This document shows, piece after piece, positions 10,135 to 19,497 of a DNA stretch of 40,085 bases. Positions within the stretch are counted from its first letter, which is position 1. Each line of letters opens with the position of its first letter. The stretch spans positions 1-40,085 of the forward strand of contig JAAPAO010000319.1 of the NCBI GenBank assembly GCA_013115145.1, written 5' to 3'. Both the position numbers and the translations under genes were made by a program. The notes beneath the pieces are model-generated. The model saw only the letters and a program-made list of their open reading frames with translations, ran no database searches and was not told where the DNA came from. The DNA is from Perkinsus chesapeaki (lineage: Eukaryota; Perkinsozoa; Perkinsida; Perkinsidae).

Positions 10135-11730
10135 ATGTCAGCGCTTTCTCTTATAAGGCTGGTAGATACTCTAAACGCCAATCGCTTTATACTTGCCTCG
10201 AAGTCACCAAGAAGGCTGGGGCTGCTCAAGACCGTTACGGGCAACCGCCTCAATATCGAGGTGCTCGGGTCGACCTTCCCGGAGGACTTGGACAAAAGGT
10301 AAGCAAGGCTAAGCTGAGCTACTGATGATTTTCCCCTCAGCGCTCTGAAACCCGCCCAGTACGTGCTCGAGACTGCTACTGAGAAAAGCAAGGAGGTAAG
10401 AAAATCTGGAGGAGTCTCTCGCTAAACGATTTTCAACTTGAAAAAACTGAAATTTTTCATACTTCATGAAATTTTTCATGCAGTTATTGAATTTCCGCTA
10501 GTTTTCCCTTGTCATTTTTCTGTGTTCCATAATTGCTGTGTATGGGCTGCTTCCTTCCCGTCGAAATCCTTCCATGATTTCGCATGCAGGTAATCGGTCG
10601 CCTAGAGCCTCCAATGGACGGCCACTTCACTATGGTGCTTTCGGCTGACACTGTTGTGGTAAGCTAATTTGCCTGTATTAAACACCTTCGTTTCTTGCAG
10701 GTCGCGAATGGAAAGATTCTAGAGAAGCCAGAGGATCATGCTCACGCCATGGAGATGCTAAAGGCATTACGCGCACAAACGCACGAAGTTATCACCGGTA
10801 GGTTAGCCGTGCTTGTCAGCTCCAGATACGGTTGAATTTTCGCATCGTGAATACGCTACAATATGACCGGTGGATTACAGGTCCTGTGTGAGCGTCAATC
10901 ATATAAGGACCGTTCATATGGGAAGCACTGCGTTCTATATAAAAACTAGCACTTCCTATCATAGGAAGTCTGTTTTCAAAGCAGATGGCTTCCTGGATCA
11001 AACGGTTCAGAAATTTTGGCACCATGAGCTAACGCATTGTTTCATGCGCTCGTACTGCAGGAGGTCCGCAGACTAATATTCGTTGGTATGCCTGGAGAAA
11101 TCTTTGGTGTTGTTTTAGGTGTTTGCGTGAGTTGTAGGTGGTCTGATGGTCGAAGAGATCACCGTCGGTTCACTACCAGCACCAAAGGTGAGGGCATCTC
11201 GTTGAGTGATATGCTACCTCTGTAACATCCTCGAAACTTTCTCCACGAACAAGGCACTCCATGAGCGGAGGGCGCCATTATATGCAAAATCGAATGCCCG
11301 GAATTTTCCTGTTTGCCTGTTAAGCTGTATAAATATTGGCAACCTAGCTACGGTAGGAGAGTTCCTAATATAGTGGTGGTACGGGGAATGTGCTGAGGCG
11401 AAATTGACCCTACCTTTCGCGAACTGCCGCCAAGTCACGTGCACTTCGAAGCTCGCATATTGTTTTTGTTCAGTAACGTTCTCGGCCAACATTACTGATG
11501 AAGACCTTCAGGCGTACGTAGATACCGAAGAGCCGATGGGGAAGGCTGGCAGCTACGGCATCCAGGTGGGGAGGGCCGTCGATTAGCCATCGACAGCCCT
11601 GCTATTTGATTAGGGTATCGGAGGTCTATTGGCGTGCAAGGTTGAAGGGTGCTACTCCAACGTAGTTGGTCTGCCTGTACATGACACTGCCCAGGCCATT
11701 GCCGAGTTACTGTCTACAAGTTCCCAGTGA
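10135..11730 (+). CDS. Maf/YceF/YhdE-family nucleotide pyrophosphatase
   Basis: Seven exons give 220 aa: 10135-10298, 10341-10395, 10590-10658, 10701-10797, 11119-11187, 11474-11565, 11614-11730. The family hydrolyses non-canonical or modified nucleoside triphosphates to monophosphates and is thought to clean the nucleotide pool; in animals it is the N-terminal part of ASMTL. Motifs seen in order: FILASKSPRR near residue 20, SADTVVVANGKILEKP, the HEVITG strand, TDEDLQAYVDTEEPMGKAG, SYGIQGIGG and NVVGLPV. The size is normal for a stand-alone Maf protein, with no methyltransferase domain fused. The longest intron (10798-11118) contains a 19-nt odd-centred palindrome. The ATG was chosen because the conserved first strand follows about 15 residues later. 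It lies 224 bp after cysteine synthase, in the same direction. Confidence 0.94.
10951..10969. repeat. 19-nt perfect palindrome with one central base
   Basis: ACTTCCTAT-C-ATAGGAAGT has 9-bp perfect arms around a single C, inside the fourth intron of the Maf gene. Confidence 0.85.
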
Positions 11731-12086
11731 TCTTCTTGAAGTTTCTAGTGTAACTTCGTTGTCTTGCGCTACCTGATGAAATCTCAGTATTTCATCATTG
11801 ATAGTGTTTAGCGTGACTGATGAAATTCCATAGTTGTGCTATAGAGTTGGTTGCTCACCAGAATAAGCATGAATTAGCATTGGTATTGAATATCAATCGA
11901 AGCTCAGCTGTGCTCATTTCCTTAGCAGCTGGGACCCGAAGTCGCCGGCGGCCCATCTGCCATCCGACGCTCACCAATTTCGTGGCAGTGCCTCGGAAGG
12001 TGTTATCTTCATGTGACTTCCCACGGCTCGCATCTTTATATCATCCACCATCGTTTACATATGGGCTCTTGTCAGTTGACTTTTTA

Positions 12087-13108
12087 ATGCTGAAAAGAAC
12101 ACCTCGGAGCTCGGCCCCATCTCGGGGTTCAGGATCCTCTTCCAGCAAACGTGGTCGTGAGGAAGTTGATCCTGATTTAGTCGCTAAATTTGGGGAGGAG
12201 TTCGGCCCCCGAGACGGCCCGTATAGTATTGCATGCACGAACGAAATCGGGTGAGCTCATTCCACCACGGCGAGGTTAGTGTGCTGTCTCTGCTTCAGAT
12301 CGGCTTGGAAGGCAAATAGTCGAGGTCAGATTGTTCTGGGGAAGAAGGGCAGCCAATGGCACCTTTACATTCGTATGTCCATTAGCGCTGTCCTTTTGTC
12401 TACCATTTTTGCTTTTAACACGGTTTGCCTTTGATACTTGAGCGGCTCATCACTACGATAGCGGTTGGCTTCTCGACCTTCAAACCGTAATAGTACTTAG
12501 TCCAGATTGGGATACTAGGCTCAAGTGGTGCTGGGCGTTCACCAGCACATTCCAGATGCCTCAACGTATGTTACTCTATTAGTCGTGCTTCTTGAGATAC
12601 TCGCATAGGTCGGGAGGTCTACTGAAAATAAATAATATCGAGTCCTCTACGAATTGAACTACCTCTAAGATACTGCCTTTCAGATGAACTGGACACTTCA
12701 GCAGCGGTCGCCAGTCCCTCTCGATCACCCGGTGACACTATGTGCGTTGTAATGCTGGAGCTGGCTGATCGTCCCGGTAGTCTCTGCTCACCGCACTGGC
12801 AGGATCCCCCTCCCTCAGGTTCATTTGTCACCTGTGATCCCTCAGAGGGCACCGTATCATTGACGGATGACGAAAGGCTGTTAGCTTCTGCTTCCTCGAA
12901 GTTCTGGCTGAGAGAGCGAGTGTGGTCGGATGAATGCCAAGATACCTGTACGATCGTCCACCGTTGCGGATCGCCCAAGTCACTTCAGACGTCATCAGCC
13001 CCGTCGGGTATCCAAAAGTCTTTCTTCGACATAGCAACTGGAAGATACGCTGTGATGCTGCTGGCGTCGGCGCAGAATTTGAAGGCGACGCCACATTCCG
13101 ATGTGTAG
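12087..13108 (+). CDS. Hypothetical protein, 3' end unresolved
   Basis: Two exons are well supported by phase: 12087-12250 (Ser/Arg-rich start, then KRGREEVDPDLVAKFG and a DGPYSIAC segment) and 12299-12372 (SRGQIVLGKKGSQWHLYI). The first intron has a clear GTGAGC donor and a TTCAG acceptor. Further exons probably lie in 12515-13108, where one plus-strand frame stays open for about 140 codons to a stop at 13108. I could not choose between alternative joins, so the C-terminus is not known. No family is recognised. A highly basic, Ser-rich N-terminus could suit a nuclear protein, but that is a guess. Confidence 0.4.
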
Positions 13109-13471
13109 CTGGAAAACACTACGCCCATCTATCAGCGCTTTTGCTCTTGTGTAGGTCCTGGTAGCTGCGATAGAGGAGCCTAGTGAGATTGAGTAGGATC
13201 ACTCTTCATCGCTCTCTCGTCCCGAGTTGCTCGTTCTGTTATAATGAATGCGAAAGTGAATCATTTGTTTTGTACAGAAGAATACCGAGTTACTGTAGTT
13301 ATTGTCCAAACTAGTTGAGCGCTACAGTGAATCCCATCTAAAACCTTCGCCTCGATTCCCTACCAAATCTGTCAACGCTGCTGTCTGTGCAACTTGAGAG
13401 AAACCCCCGGCCACTTTTGTCCCAAGCCCAGTTTCTGGCGACACAATTTTTTGTCTCTTCCTCTCTATCAG

Positions 13472-14289
13472 CCTTCTCACGAAAAAGCTGGCCAAGCTGG
13501 CATCCCGTCGTAATTCCTATAAGAAGAAGCTTGTTGAATTGAAGAAGAAGTAAGGCCACAGTCTGCGCGTTAACAGTATAACAGTTGTTATACAGTCCTC
13601 CAAACTAACTTAGAATATCACGTTTTTGTGACCAATCTCTGCCAGATTTGCGACTCTGTGCCCCAAACTCAGTGAGTCTCGTTCTTATATGGCCTTCAAT
13701 ATACCACCCAAGTTTCAGCATCTTACTGGTTATTGAGAACTGAGAGATGTATGTGCCCGTTTATATTCCAACGCCAAAAGTGACTCAGGCGTATCCATTC
13801 TATGCAACTGCCGAAAATGTTTAATGCTGTAATTGTCACTGTATAGTTCATCGGGGCTGGAATGTAACTAGTGTCGAGAGACTCTACAGTCGTTGTCCTA
13901 GTTGAACCGGTTGTTGCGATAAGTAACGTATCATAAGCTCCATTGTGTTACTAGCAGAGGCAGGTATTGGTATTGAAGTCTCGCTCGGAATTTGGACATA
14001 GTAGGGATAGTCTAGCTAGGTCATTTTCGGCGTAGGACTATAAACTCACACACACGCAGAAGTTGAAAAGTCAATGTGAAATGAAAAGGTTTGAGTTCGT
14101 ACCAAGCTGTCGTTCTCAGATTTGAGGAGGCCAAGGAGCTTGTACAGTCGCTCAAAAAGGATATACAATCCACCGAAAAGTACAGCCACATGCCCGTGAA
14201 AGATGATTGCCATTTGTAGGGAGCTTGAGGAGGCGAAGAAGCGAAAGCTCGACGAGAGTACTTCCACTACGGCCTCTACCGTACTGTGA
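13472..14289 (+). CDS. Small Lys/Glu-rich coiled-coil protein (5' end unresolved)
   Basis: Three exons join in phase: 13472-13549, 14120-14179 and 14220-14289 (stop TGA). Introns are 570 nt and 40 nt with GTAAGG and GTACAG donors. The product reads as one continuous charged helix, from KLASRRNSYKKKLVELKKK through FEEAKELVQSLKKDIQSTEK to ELEEAKKRK, ending in a Ser/Thr-rich tail. The unbroken heptad-like pattern across both junctions supports the model. The start codon must lie upstream in an exon I could not define. No family is recognised; a structural or complex-forming helix is the most that can be said. Confidence 0.5.
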
Positions 14290-14546
14290 CGGCCGAGCCC
14301 ACTTGCTGTTTCTAACCAAGTCGCACAGCGGCTTTGCAGAATTCGCGATTGTTGTTGTATTAGTTGTGATGCTCGCCATTTGTTCTTGCCATCTGTGTTG
14401 TCTGACACGGTGAGCGTGTTTGCTTTCGGATGAGCTATCTGCTCATGTCATTGAATGCCCACAGTCTCTTGCCTTTTATGTCTGGGTTGGGTTGCTCGCC
14501 CGATGAGAGAAATGCGTTACCGTCTAGTATCTTGTTATTGAATTAG

Positions 14547-16124
14547 ATGTCATCATCAACCTTTTTGCAGTGGGTATCTCAGCACACAGCAACGGCACTG
14601 AGAAGCCGCGTTAACAAGGCTACTGGTCCGATAGTAGGCGTAGTTGGAAATCAAGCTGCAGACGCCGACAGCATAATATCCGCTGCGGTGAGTATCACTA
14701 TTGCATTCTCTACCTTAGATGTATTTCAGGCTTTGGCGTACATCCGAGATATTGGTGGCAATCGCCGCTACCAGCCCTTCGTACAGTGCGACGAAGAGGA
14801 TCTCTCTCTCAGGCCTGAGGTACGAACTGCACATCCGCGGCGCACTGGACGGTTGTCTCAGGTTGGCCTGCTGTGGACACGTTTCACGAAGTCACCTAAA
14901 GTCGCGCTGCCTTCCACCAAAGCCGGCATACCGTCTGCAGTTGATAGTTGGGTTATTGTCGACCATAACGAGCTCACTTTGAAAGGCTCCAGTGCTCCTG
15001 TTATAAGCATAGTTGACCATCATGTCGATTCTGGAAAGTACTCCTACACTGCACATGACTATCGGTTTACTCGAGCTCGTCTTTAGGTATCCGGAACTCC
15101 GGGGCGAGGCCCGGGTCATAGAGCCAGTCGGCAGCTGTTGCACGCTTGTGGCACGGGAATATCTCGACAGCTCCAAGCCCGAGATGGTTGATGTCCCTTT
15201 ATGCGGCATTCTTCTTGGTGTCATTCTACTGGACACTGTTAACATGAGCACTGAGGCCGCTAAGGTCAGTTACCAGCTCCGAGTCGCGGTTAAGGCACCC
15301 GTGGCTTCAGGCAACAGCGGTTGACTGGGATGTTGTCGAGCGACTCTCCGCAGTGGTCGGCTTCGACGAGCACCAGAGGACGAGCCTCTTTAGAGAGCTT
15401 CAGCAGGCCAAGACCGATCCCAAAATGTGGGAAAGGATGTCACCCCGACAACTTGTAGACTATGATTATAAGTAGGCCACTCTTCGGTTAGTTATTATGC
15501 GAGCGGCACTCAGTGGTTCATCCAGTACAAGCCTTCTTCGAGCGCTATGTTCTAAGCTGGTTTGTTCGGCACGCAGCCCTTGATACAGTTTCGTATCGTT
15601 CCCTTGCCGTTTAAAGTTTATTTTATATAGCTCTTGCCCACCTTGATTGCTGTAGATATTTTGACTCTGGCATCGGCGTAGGCATGAGCAGCTTATTGGT
15701 GCCTCTACGAGATGTAGCACGTGAATGTGTTGATAACATTCGTAGCCGAGGAAGTGATGCTCCAAGGCTCTGGGTAATGCGAAAAATAGTAAGCGGAGCG
15801 AAGCAAGATCGTACGGCAGGTTTTGATGTCCTGCTTCACAAACCCAGCGGGCCACATTTGCAGAGAGCTTCTCGTATGTGTGAAGGAGCCCGAAAAGGAT
15901 GCCGCACTGTTGTCTTCCATTGTGAGCTTCCTCGAGGGAAAGGAGATTCTTCAGCTGAAGAGAATGGATACAGTAAGACACATATTCGCCGCCTCTTCGG
16001 AGAGCCGTCTTCTTGTCAGGAGATTCCCGGAGCGGTGGCGTACCACCAGGGAAATGTTAAAGCCAGCCGAAAGAAGGTGGCTCCAGTTCTCTGCGAGTTC
16101 CTCAATTCCCAATGCAGATGTTGA
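14547..16124 (+). CDS. Prune / exopolyphosphatase (DHH superfamily)
   Basis: Eight exons give 378 aa in phase: 14547-14687, 14730-14819, 14862-15037, 15087-15264, 15311-15471, 15656-15788, 15820-15972, 16020-16124. DHH-superfamily Prune and PPX1 enzymes hydrolyse short polyphosphates or cyclic nucleotides using metal ions. Metal-site motifs are present: VVGNQAADADS (motif I), WVIVDHNEL, SIVDHHVDSG and EPVGSC, then GVILLDTVNM. The C-terminal DHHA2 part is recognisable from FTNPAGHICRELLV and YHQGNVKASRKKVAPVL, which resembles the C-terminal region of animal PRUNE. The second intron (14820-14861, 42 nt, a multiple of three) could be retained without a frameshift. The sixth intron (15789-15819) is only 31 nt and carries the GCGGAGCGAAGC word. 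Start ATG lies 40 codons before motif I. Confidence 0.93.
15793..15804 (+). repeat. GCGGAGCGAAGC 12-mer inside the 31-nt Prune intron
   Basis: The word occupies more than a third of the 31-nt intron 15789-15819 and starts four bases after its GT. It shares 14 bases (GCGGAGCGAAGCAA) with the copy at 37230. Confidence 0.85.
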
Positions 16125-16237
16125 ACGAACACACCCATCCATTGTGTTTAGAGTGATTTCTTACATTATCGGTGTTTGTTATTTGTCAATCTGGGTCACA
16201 TGCGGCCGCAAGTTAGACTGAACACTACGCTCGTCAC

Positions 16238-16258
16238 TATCATAGTGACACTATGATA
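16238..16258. repeat. 21-nt perfect palindrome with one central base
   Basis: TATCATAGTG-A-CACTATGATA has 10-bp perfect arms. The right arm is partly repeated directly at 16281-16291 (GTGACACTATG). It lies about 200 bp upstream of the 1011-codon gene, between it and Prune, so a regulatory role is possible but unproven. Confidence 0.85.
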
Positions 16259-16461
16259 CCCTTGTATCTGTTGAACCCTTGTGACACTATGTTGGGCTTC
16301 CAATCATCTAATGAAAATGCGCTTGTGTGACTTTACTTTTGTGAATGCCATAGTTCATCCATAAAAAGGTCTTCTCTCCCCGATATGGTTTAATACGATC
16401 TTGCATAAGATTCACGTTTACGTTATATTGATAGGGCTCCTTCAGTTGTCGTGTTATCACC

Positions 16462-19400
16462 ATGTTCTCATGGCTAGGTGTACACGACCCGAGGGAGCCT
16501 GTAAATGAAAATGAATCTCGAGTCACTGAAGATCACGCTCTCTCTGACATTGCTCGCTCTGAGCTTTCCGTGGAAGCATCACCTCACCACACTCCCGCCT
16601 GGGTCTCATGGCTCAGGGATCAGACCGGAGCTTCTCCCTCCGCTGAGGAGTTAGAACAAGATGAAGGCTCTTCTTGGGGCATGTCAAGTGACAGCGATTC
16701 TGCCGCGGAAGTTGTTACGGGACAGCCGACGCGATCAAGCATTGTGCCACCATTGAGGTTGGACAAGTTGCCCACGTATGAAGAGGAATCGCCGATGCCA
16801 TCCGAGTCCAACGAAGGGGCTTTGGAGGGAATAGCGGACAAAGTCGTTGGGTGGTTCAGCAAACCTGATGGCAAGAAAGCCTCTGGCGACTCATGGAGCA
16901 TATCGAGCGAAAGCGATCGCGGCATGCAAGAAAACGATAGGGAGCTTCCGATGAGTGATGAACCAGTCAATGATCCTCAACCAGCGGAGAGGAGTGGAGG
17001 TGTCGTGAAGTGGTTCGAAAAGCTAGTCGAGACAGTGACCGATGATCATGATGAGACAAAAGATGGTGAACCTCTTACCGCGCCCGCAGTTCGACCCTCC
17101 GAGGATGACTCGCTGGATGAAGACCCGGACAGCGCCGACAGTGATAAGTCAGCCCCTGCGATAGAGACGTCCGTACCGGAATGGTGGAGCTCGGCAACTG
17201 CCGTCACTAGCAATACAGGAAGCAAATCTTGGGAGAGCCTGTCGGTGATGGTAGGGGATTTCAAGCCACCCTCATTAGATAGTGTTAGCTGGTCTGAGTC
17301 TTCTGATGGAGATATCGAGGATACCCTCAACGAGCCCATCATCCTCGACGCACAAAATGCAGGTGTGACTACCTTGGACGGGCGTACATATGATTATGTT
17401 GGAGACGAGTCGGATGATGTTTTGGTGGTAGCCGACCTGGAGCAGATGAATCGCGTACCAGAATCGGAGGCGAAACAAGAGCCCACGGTAAGGGACCTTG
17501 CGAGATCCTTCGAGGGAACCGCACCAACTGCATCCGAGCTCAACGAAGTCAAACTAAAACCAGCAAAGCCGCAAAAGAAGAGGTCTGCGACAGGGAAAAG
17601 GGGGAGTGAACTGACGGATAGCAAAGAGCAGCGAACAGCCCCTCCAAGGAAGGAAGGGAGGAGCTCTTCTCTACTTGAAGCAATGCAGAATAGAGATAAG
17701 CCTGGGCTTGAAGCAATGCAGAATAGAGATAAGCCTGGGCTTGAAGCAATGCAGAATAAGAATAGTGATCTATCGATTACAGTGGATGGCCAAGTAAAGC
17801 AGGTCACAGAGAGGATTAGTATGAAAAAAGAAACCGCTACGGTTACAGACGGTGCGAGTAGAATAGATGCCACTAGAGAACTCAGTTGGCAGAAAATAAC
17901 TCTACCCAAAGTTAACAATGACGGCGTAGCTGTTGGCATAGATGATATTGTCAGAAAAGAGGAGCCATCGGAAGAGAGGCTTGAGGAAGGTGTCGCATTC
18001 ACCGAGCCGATACTAGTCGACTGTGATCTGATATCAGAAGAAGTACAACGAAGGAAGGGCGAGGATTCGACCATGGTCACCCGGCAACCCGACGATGAAG
18101 TTGATGTTGGCGATCGTCCTCTACTTGATGGAAATGCAAACTTCGAAGTATCATCATCCAAAGAGTTACCATATGAACAAGATGAGGGTGTAGCTACTGA
18201 TAGGGGTAGCATCGGTAGTGAAGAAGAAGTTATTGAGCTGGATGACTATGACGATTGGCGGCACGATCGGCATGCTGGCGAAACGGCAACTGAACTGTCA
18301 CATGTGGAGGGGCTAGGAAAGGATATTTATTCTCTGAACATCGAATCCCAGCAAGAACCAGAAAGCTTTAGTGCAAAGCTAGACTATACTAAAGAGAGCG
18401 ATCATAGCAAGACCAAGCACCGAAACCTTATAAGAGATCTAGAACAGCCGAACGGCCAAGAATGTCGGCTCGTCGAAAGCAATGCCTTAGTGACTAATGA
18501 ACTCTGTGATGGTAACAAATTATCACCGGACCATATGGCCGCGGAAGAAGAGAGCTTCCGTATCGTATATCGCCAAAGCACCGCATCTTTGCAAAGCTTC
18601 GGTAGCGACACGGATAACAGGAGGAATATTGGCATTGCCGATTATAGCCCTAGTCGGCGAAGCGAGTCTTCAATGGGGTCTCATCCAGGAAGCACAGAGA
18701 GTTTAACAAGTCCCGCAACTGTTGTACTAGAGACAGTCTACTCACGTTGCGCTGGCGACACCTCCGAGGTGACCCTGGCCGACTTCTGCCCAGACATCAG
18801 TGCCACTGAGTTCGATGCAGATGAATACGTGAGGAAGATTGAGCACGGACATAGCCCTTGTCCTGCTGAACGGCGCCTCCTTAGACAAGCCTTCCTCAGT
18901 GGCTATGATGATGCACTCCTCGCAGTTGAGAGAGACGAGATCTGTAGCGGCTTTGAAAGGGTTCATGAGGAGCCTTCTGCTGTATTCATCGAACTGAGTG
19001 AGAGAAGGCGACAACGGGAGTCCCGCCGGACGACTATTGGTAGTTTGCAAACAGCGCCCATACAGACGTCTAAACAAAATCGAAGAGCGATAACAGCGAC
19101 CGTTCCTAAACATCGGGAGGAGACTCTTGACACTCCTCAGCGGCATGCATATATAACTGAGGCCATCACACCTACGGCACCCACGGAATACATCGAGCTT
19201 GAGGACTCCCCTCTGAGTGTTACCGAGGTACGGGAGGAGTGCTCAATGAGGATGCCATCCCGGTTCGATGAAGCTAAGATAGAAATAGATGAAGTGCTCA
19301 TGGAGCGTCAAATCGATGGCAAGAGTAGAAAGGAGGCCTCTGGTAAGTATTCGTCTGAGTGTTCTTTTCATTCAGATTTGCACATTGGGTCGGGCGGGTC

Positions 19401-19497
19401 TTTCCTAGACATACCCGTCACCATTCCCTTGAGCCACAGGAAGGTCAATAGCCGGAAGCCTCGTCGACAACGCAGACCTCGCCTTCCATGCCTGTGA
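16462..19497 (+). CDS. Large acidic, probably disordered protein with Trp-containing modules, unknown function
   Basis: A single uninterrupted frame of 1011 codons, the longest in the window and unlike its intron-rich neighbours. The protein is rich in Glu, Asp, Ser and Thr, with no signal peptide, membrane segment or known domain that I can see. The first third shows a degenerate repeated pattern. A tryptophan-pair motif recurs (FSWL near residue 3, AWVSWLRD near 46, VVGWFSK, VVKWFEK, VPEWW). It alternates with SW-x-x-SS-D/E-SD boxes (SSWGMSSDSDS, DSWSISSESDR, VSWSESSDGD). A perfect 11-residue repeat follows near residue 405. The last ~15 residues are strongly basic (SRKPRRQRRPR). A consensus GTAAGT donor at 19342-19347 could end the first exon and replace this basic tail. 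A scaffold or phosphorylated linker role is only a guess. Confidence 0.82.
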   Translation: MFSWLGVHDPREPVNENESRVTEDHALSDIARSELSVEASPHHTPAWVSWLRDQTGASPSAEELEQDEGSSWGMSSDSDSAAEVVTGQPTRSSIVPPLRLDKLPTYEEESPMPSESNEGALEGIADKVVGWFSKPDGKKASGDSWSISSESDRGMQENDRELPMSDEPVNDPQPAERSGGVVKWFEKLVETVTDDHDETKDGEPLTAPAVRPSEDDSLDEDPDSADSDKSAPAIETSVPEWWSSATAVTSNTGSKSWESLSVMVGDFKPPSLDSVSWSESSDGDIEDTLNEPIILDAQNAGVTTLDGRTYDYVGDESDDVLVVADLEQMNRVPESEAKQEPTVRDLARSFEGTAPTASELNEVKLKPAKPQKKRSATGKRGSELTDSKEQRTAPPRKEGRSSSLLEAMQNRDKPGLEAMQNRDKPGLEAMQNKNSDLSITVDGQVKQVTERISMKKETATVTDGASRIDATRELSWQKITLPKVNNDGVAVGIDDIVRKEEPSEERLEEGVAFTEPILVDCDLISEEVQRRKGEDSTMVTRQPDDEVDVGDRPLLDGNANFEVSSSKELPYEQDEGVATDRGSIGSEEEVIELDDYDDWRHDRHAGETATELSHVEGLGKDIYSLNIESQQEPESFSAKLDYTKESDHSKTKHRNLIRDLEQPNGQECRLVESNALVTNELCDGNKLSPDHMAAEEESFRIVYRQSTASLQSFGSDTDNRRNIGIADYSPSRRSESSMGSHPGSTESLTSPATVVLETVYSRCAGDTSEVTLADFCPDISATEFDADEYVRKIEHGHSPCPAERRLLRQAFLSGYDDALLAVERDEICSGFERVHEEPSAVFIELSERRRQRESRRTTIGSLQTAPIQTSKQNRRAITATVPKHREETLDTPQRHAYITEAITPTAPTEYIELEDSPLSVTEVREECSMRMPSRFDEAKIEIDEVLMERQIDGKSRKEASGKYSSECSFHSDLHIGSGGSFLDIPVTIPLSHRKVNSRKPRRQRRPRLPCL
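17674..17758 (+). repeat. 33-bp in-frame tandem repeat
   Basis: Two perfect copies and a third partial copy of a 33-bp unit encode LEAMQNRDKPG repeats inside the 1011-residue protein. The unit length is a multiple of three, so copy-number change would keep the frame. Near-identity of the copies points to recent expansion. Confidence 0.95.

Noticed and set aside
17394-18212. 272-codon minus-strand open frame
   Set aside because: It is antisense to the 1011-codon gene; its Ser/Leu/Cys-rich, repeated composition is what the complement of acidic Glu/Asp codons and the 33-bp repeat gives.
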